In this document: positions 1-5,863 of the stretch, piece by piece
Position numbering within the stretch: the first letter of the stretch is position 1
Layout: the number at the start of each line of letters is the position of its first letter
Source: an uncultured Maribacter sp.
GTDB lineage: Bacteria; Bacteroidota; Bacteroidia; Flavobacteriales; Flavobacteriaceae
Length of the DNA stretch: 7,989 nucleotides
Assembly: GCA_905479535.1 (NCBI GenBank)
Contig: CAJQMW010000570.1
Span: forward strand, 1 to 7,989
Reading direction: 5' to 3'
Program-made: the position numbers and the translations under genes
Notes under the pieces: generated by a model
Database searches by the model: none
What the model was told of the DNA's origin: nothing
The model's input: the letters and a program-made list of their open reading frames with translations, nothing else

Positions 1-238
1 GTTTTCGAACCCACAAGGGCTTAAGAAAACGTTGTTCGTGGTCGGGGGATTTTTATTGGTAGTAGTTATTTCTTACGTCTTAGCTAGTGGAACCGATGTT
101 GATCCTGAGTACATGGCAATGTCAGATGAGAGTACGGTAAAGAAAATAGGGATGGGATTAAATGTTTTCTTCATCCTTACCATAATTGCGGTTTTGTCAT
201 TGATAATACCAGGAATAAAAAATATGTTTAGTAAATAA
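1..238 (+). CDS. Small membrane protein of the exb cluster (5' end missing)
   Basis: The reading frame is open from the left edge (first full codon at position 2) to TAA at 236-238, so this is the C-terminal part of a longer gene. About 78 residues are visible. They begin FSNPQGLKKT, followed by a hydrophobic segment (LFVVGGFLLVVVISYVLA), a polar, acidic stretch with DVDPEY, and a second hydrophobic segment (VFFILTIIAVLSLIIPG) ending in a short basic tail. That is two membrane segments; an additional N-terminal one may lie outside the window. From memory, flavobacterial exb clusters carry a roughly 110-residue, three-helix hypothetical protein with an NPK/NPQ-type motif between exbB and exbD, and this fits it. 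The function is unknown; an accessory subunit of the ExbB-ExbD motor is an inference from position. The gene ends 14 bases before exbD and is surely co-transcribed with it. A TTG at 32 is an internal leucine codon, not the start. Confidence 0.8.
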   Translation, partial: FSNPQGLKKTLFVVGGFLLVVVISYVLASGTDVDPEYMAMSDESTVKKIGMGLNVFFILTIIAVLSLIIPGIKNMFSK

Positions 239-252
239 AATAATGAAAAATT

Positions 253-873
253 ATGGCTAGAAGAGCAGGAGCACCAGAAGTAAGCGCTGGTTCCATGGCG
301 GATATAGCTTTCCTACTGTTAATCTTTTTCTTGGTAACGACTACCATTGAAACTGATGCGGGGTTGGATCGTATGTTGCCGCCCATTGAACCGCCCGATA
401 CAGATGTAGTTATTAAGCAGAAGAATATTTTTCAGGTCAATATCAACCAGAACGGGCAATTATTGGCAGATGACGAATTGATAGAACTTAAGGATCTTAG
501 GGAAAAGGCTAAAGCTTTTCTTGATAATGGTGGAGCACCTTCCGGTAGTCCAGACTATTGCAGCTATTGTAAGGGAAAACGAGATGCTTCTTCATCCGAT
601 AATCCTTCTAAAGCCATCATTTCACTTAAGAACGATCGTGAGACTAAATATAGCACCTACATTACAGTACAGAATGAATTGGTAGGGGCCTACAACGATC
701 TTAGGAACAGAGAGGCACAACGTTTGTACAATACAAATTTTGTGGAAATGGAAGCTAGATATTTAGATCCGGAGACCTCTGACGAAGTAAAAGATGAGTT
801 GAAGGAAAAGGTGAAGCGTATCCAAGATTTGTTCCCCCAGAAACTTTCGGAAGCTGAAACATCATCTAATTAA
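253..873 (+). CDS. exbD: ExbD/TolR-family biopolymer transporter, first copy
   Basis: This is a proton-motive-force-coupled stator subunit of the inner membrane, working with an ExbB/TolQ channel protein (206 aa). A short cytoplasmic N-terminus (MARRAGAPEVSAGSM) is followed by a single TM helix at about residues 16-31 (ADIAFLLLIFFLVTTT). Asp17 sits where ExbD/TolR proteins carry the essential protonatable aspartate. The periplasmic part starts with a Pro-rich linker (LPPIEPP, 42-48). Unlike compact ExbD (about 140 aa), it has an insert at about 91-118 with a Cys-x2-Cys pair (C103, C106) and a charged, probably helical C-terminal extension (about 160-206). The ISLKNDRETKYSTY segment resembles the usual ExbD periplasmic strand and helix. 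The ATG at 253 follows an A-rich stretch; an ATG at 243 is in another frame and stops at once. It lies 14 bases after the preceding gene and 20 before the second exbD. The substrate or outer-membrane partner cannot be told from the sequence. Confidence 0.92.
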   Translation: MARRAGAPEVSAGSMADIAFLLLIFFLVTTTIETDAGLDRMLPPIEPPDTDVVIKQKNIFQVNINQNGQLLADDELIELKDLREKAKAFLDNGGAPSGSPDYCSYCKGKRDASSSDNPSKAIISLKNDRETKYSTYITVQNELVGAYNDLRNREAQRLYNTNFVEMEARYLDPETSDEVKDELKEKVKRIQDLFPQKLSEAETSSN

Positions 874-893
874 CAAATCATAAATAGAACAAT

Positions 894-1376
894 ATGTCAA
901 AATTTGCAAAGAAGAAAGATGGGGAGGTGCCAGCGGTGTCAACGGCTTCGCTTCCAGACATTGTATTTATGCTCTTGTTTTTCTTTATGACCGTTACGGT
1001 GATGAAGGACAGTTCCTTAAAGGTAGAGAACGTACTTCCCAATGCTAGTGAAGTAAAAAAGCTGGAGAAGAAGGATCGTGTCATCTATATTTATGTAGGA
1101 GCGCCTACAAGAGAATATCAAAAGGTATTCGGTACCGAGCCTAAGATTCAGTTAAACGACAAATTCGCTAGTCCTTCAGAGGTTGGAGACTATATTCTGA
1201 TGGAAAGGGCTAAGAAGCCTCAGGAACTTCAAAATGTTTTAACCACTGCATTAAAAGTGGATAAAAATGCGAACATGGGTCTTATTTCGGACATTAAGCA
1301 GGAATTGAGAAAGGTAAATGCCCTAAAGGTGAACTATACTACCTATGAAGGAGACGCCTTCAGAAATTTACAATAG
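894..1376 (+). CDS. exbD: ExbD/TolR-family biopolymer transporter, second copy
   Basis: This is a second, clearly divergent ExbD-type stator subunit (160 aa). A lysine-rich cytoplasmic N-terminus (SKFAKKKDGE) leads to SLPDIVFMLLFFFMTVTVM. Asp22 is the expected proton-carrying residue at the start of the single TM helix (about 21-37). The periplasmic domain (about 38-160) has a predicted strand (DRVIYIYVG), a less typical middle (about 70-100) and a C-terminal segment (GLISDIKQELRKVNALKVNY) matching the helix-strand ending of ExbD/TolR domains. It lacks the cysteine pair and long C-terminal extension of the first copy, so the two are not a recent duplication. Start ATG at 894 is preceded by an AT-rich sequence (AATAGAACAAT) with no Shine-Dalgarno motif. 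It is the last gene before a strong terminator. Two ExbD paralogues in tandem suggest mixed stators around one ExbB channel, or two separate complexes; this is inference. Confidence 0.9.
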   Translation: MSKFAKKKDGEVPAVSTASLPDIVFMLLFFFMTVTVMKDSSLKVENVLPNASEVKKLEKKDRVIYIYVGAPTREYQKVFGTEPKIQLNDKFASPSEVGDYILMERAKKPQELQNVLTTALKVDKNANMGLISDIKQELRKVNALKVNYTTYEGDAFRNLQ

Positions 1377-1400
1377 TTAAGTAATTTATTCAAACTTACT

Positions 1401-1432
1401 AGAACGCTTCAAATTTATTTGGAGCGTTTTTT
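1401..1432 (+). terminator. Rho-independent terminator of the exb operon
   Basis: The hairpin has an 11-bp stem: AACGCTTCAAA (1403-1413) pairs with TTTGGAGCGTT (1418-1428), with one G-U pair and a TTTA loop. It is followed by a run of T that overlaps the stem end (1427-1432). It begins 24 bases after the second exbD stop, so it ends the exb transcript. The downstream beta-barrel gene starts only about 20 bases after the T-run. It must therefore depend on readthrough or on a promoter in or before the hairpin; no TAnnTTTG element is visible there. Confidence 0.9.
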
Positions 1433-1452
1433 ATTTGATTAACTTTATGTTC

Positions 1453-2139
1453 ATGAAAAATTTCTTCGTCTGCTTAGCTTTGATTTGTTCTAGTTTGGGC
1501 GTGGGACAAACGCTATCTGATGATGGTGCTTCTCGCGAGCGCTATTTGGAGGACCAGTTTTATCTTGGGGTAACCTATAACTTTATTCTTAACAAACCCG
1601 AGGGCTTAAAACAACGAAATTTATCTTATGGGCTCAATGCTGGTTTCATTAGGGATATTCCCCTAAATGAATCTGGTACCAAGGCCTTGGGAATTGGTTT
1701 GGGTCTTGCCCTTAATACGTATTATTCAAATCTGGTCGTTGCTGAAGCCGATGGGAAATTCTCATATGAACTAGTTGATAACGACCCGGAATTCAGGAGA
1801 AGTAAATTGGAGACGCATGCCGTAGAGTTTCCGCTTGAGTTTCGATGGCGTAATTCTACTCCAGAGGAATATCGGTTTTGGAGGGTCTATGCAGGCATAA
1901 AGGCGGCATACGTAATCGGTGCCCGTTCAAAGCTGGTTACCGATAATCTAAAGGATAGTTTCTTTAATACGGATGTAAATGATATTCAATATGGTTTAAC
2001 CGTTAATCTGGGATATAATACCTTCAATATTCATGCGTATTACGCCCTTAGCGACCTTTTTAAAAGCTCTGAAACGGTAAATGGGGAGGCTATTGGTTTT
2101 AGACCTCTACGAATAGGTATTATTTTTTACATCTTATAG
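1453..2139 (+). CDS. Outer-membrane beta-barrel protein, PorT-like family
   Basis: From the ATG at 1453 the product is 228 aa. The N-terminus MKNFFVCLALICSSLGVGQ is a typical signal peptide (basic start, hydrophobic core), with likely cleavage near Gly-Val-Gly-Gln. No lipobox is seen, so it is probably not a lipoprotein. The mature part shows alternating, aromatic-rich segments typical of a small barrel: FYLGVTYNF near 36-44, GIGLGLALNTYY near 80-91, THAVEFPLEFRWR near 121-133, FWRVYAGIKAAYVIG near 142-156, YGLTVNLGYNTF near 180-191. It ends in a short strand (LRIGIIFYIL). This matches the PorT/outer-membrane beta-barrel type of Bacteroidota by pattern only. An ATG at 1447 is a possible start and TTG at 1435 is unlikely, because both would place residues ahead of a well-formed signal peptide. 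It follows the exb operon directly but is separated by a terminator. It need not be the gliding/T9SS PorT itself, since that gene usually lies elsewhere. Confidence 0.75.
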   Translation: MKNFFVCLALICSSLGVGQTLSDDGASRERYLEDQFYLGVTYNFILNKPEGLKQRNLSYGLNAGFIRDIPLNESGTKALGIGLGLALNTYYSNLVVAEADGKFSYELVDNDPEFRRSKLETHAVEFPLEFRWRNSTPEEYRFWRVYAGIKAAYVIGARSKLVTDNLKDSFFNTDVNDIQYGLTVNLGYNTFNIHAYYALSDLFKSSETVNGEAIGFRPLRIGIIFYIL

Positions 2140-2742
2140 CCAGAATTTAACGGTCAATAATTGGCATAACAATCCAATGAAAAGACCAACGACCAATTCT
2201 GATTTTGAATGTGCCTTTAAATAAATTCTTGAGGTTGCCACTAGCCCTAAAATCAAAGTGCATACGCTTATTGCGATAATTATGTTGATTTCAAAATGAA
2301 TGCTCAACGCAATCAGATACATTAGAATAGCTCCCATACCTGCTAGATGCATACTTACTTTTAAATTGAAAAAAAGTAGTAAAAGACAGGCAAAAGCCGC
2401 TCCCAAAAGACCCACAAAGAAAAAGTAAAGTTCAACGATGTAATTGTTGGGAATTACTTTATACAATATCATGAACAATAAAATAATATGTATGTAAAGG
2501 GGGTATTTCCTTTCGGTAGGGGAAGGCATATGAATTGTACTGACCATTCCAAGATTTTTGAGTATTAAATAGCTTACGATAGGAATAATTACGGTTAAGA
2601 TGAATATGGGTAAAATATTACCGCTCTGTATTTCCAATGGACTGTATTTTGGGGTAATTAAAAAGTAAGCAATCGTTCCACCTATGGGAACAAAGAGCGG
2701 ATGGAAGAGGTAAGAAATAAAGCTAAAGAAAAACCGCATCAT
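2134..2742 (-). CDS. Polytopic membrane protein, PAP2-phosphatase-like with degenerate motifs
   Basis: A 202-aa, strongly hydrophobic protein with about six membrane segments (near 5-29, 43-61, 82-98, 102-125, 131-148, 151-169, and a possible one at 183-198). The last third resembles the type 2 phosphatidic acid phosphatase (PAP2) fold. ATSRIYLKAHSKSELVVG (169-186) follows the third PAP2 motif SR-x5-H-x3-D, with S171, R172 and H178 kept but Glu182 in place of Asp. KVSMHLAG (128-135) aligns with the PSGH motif, keeping only Ser130 and His132. The KX6RP motif is not evident; ERKYP (77-81) lies roughly where it would be. Enzyme activity is therefore uncertain; a lipid phosphate phosphatase or an inactive relative are both possible. 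It starts inside the rpoN stop codon (ATGATG) and overlaps the beta-barrel gene by 6 bases tail to tail. The start could also be the second Met, three bases later. Confidence 0.7.
   Translation of the reverse strand: MMRFFFSFISYLFHPLFVPIGGTIAYFLITPKYSPLEIQSGNILPIFILTVIIPIVSYLILKNLGMVSTIHMPSPTERKYPLYIHIILLFMILYKVIPNNYIVELYFFFVGLLGAAFACLLLLFFNLKVSMHLAGMGAILMYLIALSIHFEINIIIAISVCTLILGLVATSRIYLKAHSKSELVVGLFIGLLCQLLTVKFWL
2739..2742 (-). other. rpoN stop/start overlap (ATGATG)
   Basis: Read on the minus strand, rpoN ends ATA-TGA. The next gene starts with the ATG made from the last base of ATA and the first two of TGA, so four bases are shared (ATGA); a second ATG follows immediately. No separate ribosome-binding motif is seen, which fits translation of the membrane protein by ribosomes ending rpoN. 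Confidence 0.85.
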
Positions 2743-4196
2743 ATTTGTTTTCGTAGCCTCGCCACAGGAATTCCCAATTGCTCCCTATACTTTGCAACGG
2801 TGCGCCTAGCAATTGGGTACCCCTTGTCTTTAAGTATAGATGCAAGTTTGTCATCGGTAAGCGGTTTCCTTTTTGCTTCCTCTTTTATGACGGTCTCCAA
2901 TATTTTTTTAATTTCCTTCGTGGAAACATCTTCTCCTTGCTCATTTTTCATGGACTCGGAAAAATGTTCCTTTATCAATTTTGTGCCGTAGGGAGTATCT
3001 ACATATTTGCTGTTGGCCACCCTTGAAACGGTGGAAACATCCATATCTATTTCATCGGCAATGTCCTTTAAAATCATTGGGCGAAGGTTGCGTTCATCGC
3101 CAGAAAGAAAGTATTGCTTTTGGTAGTTCATGATGGCATTCATGGTAATGAACAACGTCTGCTGTCTTTGCCGAATAGCATCTATGAACCACTTGGCCGC
3201 GTCCAATTTCTGCTTTATAAACAATACTGTATCTTTTTGAGCCTTGGATTTCTCCTTGGATGCCTTATAGCCTTTGAGCATATTGCTATATTCGCGTGAT
3301 ACATGTAGCTCAGGAGCATTTCTCCCATTAAGGGTGAGCTCCAATTCTCCCTCGACAATTCTAATGGAAAAATCGGGAACTACATGTTCGATGATTCTAT
3401 TGTTACCAGCATAGGAACCGCCCGGCTTAGGATTCAACTTCTCTATTTCCGCAATGGCTGCTTTGAGTTCCTCCTCCGTTATATTGTGTTTTTGTAAGAG
3501 CTTCCGGTAGTGTTTTTTGGTAAATTGTTCAAAAGATTTTTTCAATATCGCAATGGCCAACTCTATGCTGGGAGTCATTTCCTTACGTTCCAATTGTATA
3601 ATCAAACATTCTTCCAGAGACCTTGCTGCAACTCCAGGAGGGTCTAATTCTTGGACTATAGAGAGTACGCGTTGAATGGTCTTTTCGTCCGTATAAACGT
3701 TTTGGGTAAAAGCCAAATCATCAAGAATATCTGAAATAGGCCTTCTTATATAACCACTTTCATCTACACTGCCCACTAGAAATTCAGCGATTGCCCATTC
3801 TTCATCGCTTAAATAAACCGTGTTTAATTGATTAAGTAAGTATTGATTGAAAGAAATCCCGGCAGCATAAGGCACACTTTTGTCTTCGTCCTCAGAACTA
3901 TAGTTATTGGCATGTGTACGGTAATCGGGGATTTCATCATCACTCAGGTAATCATCAATATTAATATCCTCGGCAGTAATGGTTTCGCTGTCCGATTCCC
4001 CCTCATAAACCTCATCATACTCATCATTTGAATTTTCCAGCTCCTCTTTCCCACTTTCGAGAGCAGGATTTTCTTCCAACTCTTGTTTTAAACGCTGCTC
4101 AAATGCCTGGGTAGGCAATTGTATCAGCTTCATCAACTGGATCTGTTGCGGAGATAGTTTCTGCGATAATTTAAATTGTAAGTGTTGTTTAAGCAT
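2739..4196 (-). CDS. rpoN: RNA polymerase sigma-54 factor
   Basis: A full-length sigma-54 (485 aa) that directs RNA polymerase to -24/-12 promoters, which open only with an AAA+ enhancer-binding activator. Region I is a Gln/Leu-rich N-terminus (1-48: QHLQFKLSQKLSPQQIQLMK then LEENPALE) that contacts activator and core. Region II (about 49-107) is very acidic, as is usual. The core-binding domain spans about 108-300 and includes LDPPGVAARSLEECL (184-198). The DNA-binding part has a helix-turn-helix near 376-396 (LKDIADEIDMDVSTVSRVAN), SKYVDTPYG at 396-404, and the RpoN box ARRTVAKYR at 463-471, which reads the -24 element. All functional parts are present. ATG at 4196 is preceded by AACAACAA, the A-rich context usual here. 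It lies 134 bases after asnS, transcribed the same way, and is coupled to the following PAP2-like gene. No -24/-12 site is seen in its own leader. Targets cannot be told from this window. Confidence 0.98.
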   Translation of the reverse strand: MLKQHLQFKLSQKLSPQQIQLMKLIQLPTQAFEQRLKQELEENPALESGKEELENSNDEYDEVYEGESDSETITAEDINIDDYLSDDEIPDYRTHANNYSSEDEDKSVPYAAGISFNQYLLNQLNTVYLSDEEWAIAEFLVGSVDESGYIRRPISDILDDLAFTQNVYTDEKTIQRVLSIVQELDPPGVAARSLEECLIIQLERKEMTPSIELAIAILKKSFEQFTKKHYRKLLQKHNITEEELKAAIAEIEKLNPKPGGSYAGNNRIIEHVVPDFSIRIVEGELELTLNGRNAPELHVSREYSNMLKGYKASKEKSKAQKDTVLFIKQKLDAAKWFIDAIRQRQQTLFITMNAIMNYQKQYFLSGDERNLRPMILKDIADEIDMDVSTVSRVANSKYVDTPYGTKLIKEHFSESMKNEQGEDVSTKEIKKILETVIKEEAKRKPLTDDKLASILKDKGYPIARRTVAKYREQLGIPVARLRKQI

Positions 4197-4330
4197 TTGT
4201 TGTTACTCGATAGTCAAGATTTGTAGGCCTCGACGCCTTGTGTCGAAATCTAAGGTTGAATTTTTTTCAATGTCTCTAGGGGTTCGTCCCTATATAGTTT
4301 GCAACTGGATATAAAAGTAACGAAATACCC
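4197..4330 (-). promoter_or_regulatory. rpoN leader with three short inverted repeats
   Basis: This is the gap between asnS and rpoN, with no gene in it. It holds three small inverted repeats: TAGGG-N6-CCCTA (4277-4292), TTGAA-N5-TTCAA (4256-4270) and TCGAC-N7-GTCGA (4230-4246). None is followed by a T-run in the minus-strand direction, so none is a clear terminator of asnS. A poor promoter candidate on the minus strand is TTG (4270-4268) with TAGATTTC (4252-4245) 15 bases downstream. This differs from TAnnTTTG at the last base, and the spacing is shorter than the usual 17-23. Whether rpoN has its own promoter or is read from asnS is open. Confidence 0.35.
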
Positions 4331-5764
4331 TTAGAATTCAGCATTTTGTGGAGTCCTTGGAAATGGGATTACGTCCCTGATATTTCCCATGCCCGTAGCA
4401 AAGAGCACAAGTCTTTCAAAACCGAGTCCAAAACCACTATGTGCGGCCGTCCCAAATTTTCTTAGGTCAAGATACCACCACAACTCTTCCTCTGGTATAT
4501 TCAGGGCATCCATTTTTTCTTTTAACACATCTAAGCGTTCTTCTCTTTGAGATCCTCCTACTATCTCCCCTATCCCTGGAAAAAGGATGTCCATGGCTCT
4601 AACCGTCTTGCCGTCCTCGTTCAACCTCATATAGAATGCTTTGATTTTGGCAGGATAGTCGAATAGGATTACCGGACACTTAAAATGTTTTTCAACTAAA
4701 AAACGTTCATGTTCACTCTGCAAATCCGCGCCCCATTCGTCAATAGGATATTGGAATTTCTTCTTTTTATTGGGTTTGCTATTCCTCAGAATATCTATGG
4801 CCTCCGTATAGGTAACCCGTTTAAAGCTATTATCGGTGATGAACCTCAGTTTTTCTATAAGCGCCATCTCACTACGTTCGGCCTGTGGCTTCATTTTTTC
4901 TTCGTCTAGCAGTCTTTTCTCTAAAAATTCAAGGTCATCGCCACAGTTTTTCAACACATAGCTTATGACGCTTTTAATAAAGTCTTCGGCCAGATCCATA
5001 TTAGCATCGAGGTCAAAGAAGGCCATCTCCGGCTCGATCATCCAAAATTCTGCTAAATGCCTACTTGTATTGGAATTTTCCGCCCTAAACGTAGGTCCAA
5101 ACGTATATACCTTGCCCAATCCCATGGCATAGGCCTCTGCCTCTAGCTGTCCGGAAACGGTCAAATTGGTTTCCTTGCCAAAAAAGTCTTCTTTATAATC
5201 TACTTCGCCATCATCCGTTAGGGGTGGGTTTTTGTCGTCCAGTGTCGTAACCCTGAACATTTCTCCCGCACCTTCCGCATCGGAACCTGTAATTATAGGA
5301 GCATGAAAGTAGTAGAACCCGTTCTCCCTAAAGTAATTGTGAATGGCAAAAGAGAGTGCCGAACGAACGCGCATGACCGCGGAAAAAGTGTTGGTACGTA
5401 CACGCAAATGGGCTTTTTCCCTTAAAAACTCCAGCGAATGCTTTTTAGGCTGAATAGGATACTCTTCAGGGTCCGCCGTGCCATGGACAAATATATCGTT
5501 GATCTGAATTTCAACGGATTGACCACGGCCCTGGCTTTCCACCAAGGTGCCGGTAATTTTTAAGGCGGCACCGGTATTAATTTTCTTCAGTAAATTCTCA
5601 TCAAAGTTTTCAAATTCTACGACACATTGGATGTTGTTGATTGTAGAACCATCGTTCAACGCAATAAATCTATTGCTTCTAAAGGTCCTTACCCATCCGT
5701 TTATGGTTACTTCTTGTAATAATCCTTCTCCTGAAAGTAGTTCTTTTATGGTCGCTGAACGCAT
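4331..5764 (-). CDS. asnS: Asparaginyl-tRNA synthetase
   Basis: A class IIb aminoacyl-tRNA synthetase (477 aa) that charges tRNA-Asn with asparagine in the cytoplasm. The N-terminal OB-fold anticodon-binding domain covers about 15-100 (VTINGWVRTFRSNRFIALND near 19-38). The catalytic domain holds motif 1 at about 132-160 (VRSALSFAIHNYFRENGFYY), motif 2 at about 222-249 (FGPTFRAENSNTSRHLAEFW, with Arg227) and motif 3 at about 444-455 (GFGLGFERLVLF, with Arg451). The ending PRTPQNAEF is typical of AsnRS rather than AspRS. The stretch at about 174-200 (DDKNPPLTDDGEVDYKEDFF) lies between motifs 1 and 2 and, as I recall, such an insert is common in AsnRS of this group. Length is normal for the family. 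ATG at 5764 is the first start in a region carrying a TATCTTTG promoter element. It is flanked by the exporter gene upstream and rpoN downstream on the same strand. Its presence suggests direct charging of tRNA-Asn rather than sole reliance on the amidotransferase route. Confidence 0.98.
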   Translation of the reverse strand: MRSATIKELLSGEGLLQEVTINGWVRTFRSNRFIALNDGSTINNIQCVVEFENFDENLLKKINTGAALKITGTLVESQGRGQSVEIQINDIFVHGTADPEEYPIQPKKHSLEFLREKAHLRVRTNTFSAVMRVRSALSFAIHNYFRENGFYYFHAPIITGSDAEGAGEMFRVTTLDDKNPPLTDDGEVDYKEDFFGKETNLTVSGQLEAEAYAMGLGKVYTFGPTFRAENSNTSRHLAEFWMIEPEMAFFDLDANMDLAEDFIKSVISYVLKNCGDDLEFLEKRLLDEEKMKPQAERSEMALIEKLRFITDNSFKRVTYTEAIDILRNSKPNKKKKFQYPIDEWGADLQSEHERFLVEKHFKCPVILFDYPAKIKAFYMRLNEDGKTVRAMDILFPGIGEIVGGSQREERLDVLKEKMDALNIPEEELWWYLDLRKFGTAAHSGFGLGFERLVLFATGMGNIRDVIPFPRTPQNAEF

Positions 5765-5790
5765 TATAAATAGAATTGAAAATTAAATGC

Positions 5791-5798
5791 CAAAGATA
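5791..5798 (-). promoter_or_regulatory. Bacteroidota -7 promoter element of asnS
   Basis: TATCTTTG on the minus strand matches the Bacteroidota housekeeping -7 consensus TAnnTTTG exactly, 26 bases before the asnS ATG. This would give a leader of about 20 bases. There is no clear TTG at the -33 position, where the sequence is T-rich (TTCTTTTTTA). It lies in the 99-base gap after the exporter stop codon (5765-5863), which holds no other gene and no convincing terminator. The element suggests asnS has its own promoter. Confidence 0.55.
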
Positions 5799-5863
5799 GC
5801 TTTTTGATAAAAAAGAATGTGGGAATACCGTTGCTAAATAGGGACAAAAGTTTCGGTCAAACT

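Noticed and set aside
32..34. TTG as a start codon of the first gene
   Set aside because: The frame is open to the left edge with family-like residues (FSNPQGLKKT) before it, so it is an internal Leu codon.
878..1084. Minus-strand ORF of 68 aa
   Set aside because: It lies entirely antisense to the second exbD, has low-complexity Ser/Phe content and no recognisable features; the same holds for the other short ORFs opposite rpoN, asnS and the exporter.
1435..1437. TTG as a start codon of the beta-barrel gene
   Set aside because: It lies directly on the terminator T-run and would place MINFMF ahead of a well-formed signal peptide that starts at the ATG at 1453.
2159..2177. Inverted repeat ATTGG-N9-CCAAT just after the beta-barrel gene
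   Set aside because: The stem is only five pairs, the loop is large, there is no T-run on either strand, and it lies within the PAP2-like coding sequence.
4277..4292. Resemblance of AGGGGTTCGTCCCT to a tRNA T-arm
   Set aside because: The loop is six bases instead of seven, the stem is short, and no acceptor, D or anticodon arms can be built around it.
5778..5792. Sigma-54-like site before asnS (minus strand TGGCATTTAATTTTC against TGGCAC-type -24/-12)
   Set aside because: The -24 half fits well, but the nearly invariant GC of the -12 half reads TC. It overlaps the better supported TATCTTTG element, and a sigma-54 promoter for a housekeeping synthetase is unlikely.
5801..5816. CTTTTTTATCAAAAAG hairpin between exporter and asnS
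   Set aside because: The stem is A-T only apart from the end pair and has no T-run after it in the minus direction, so it is not a convincing terminator.
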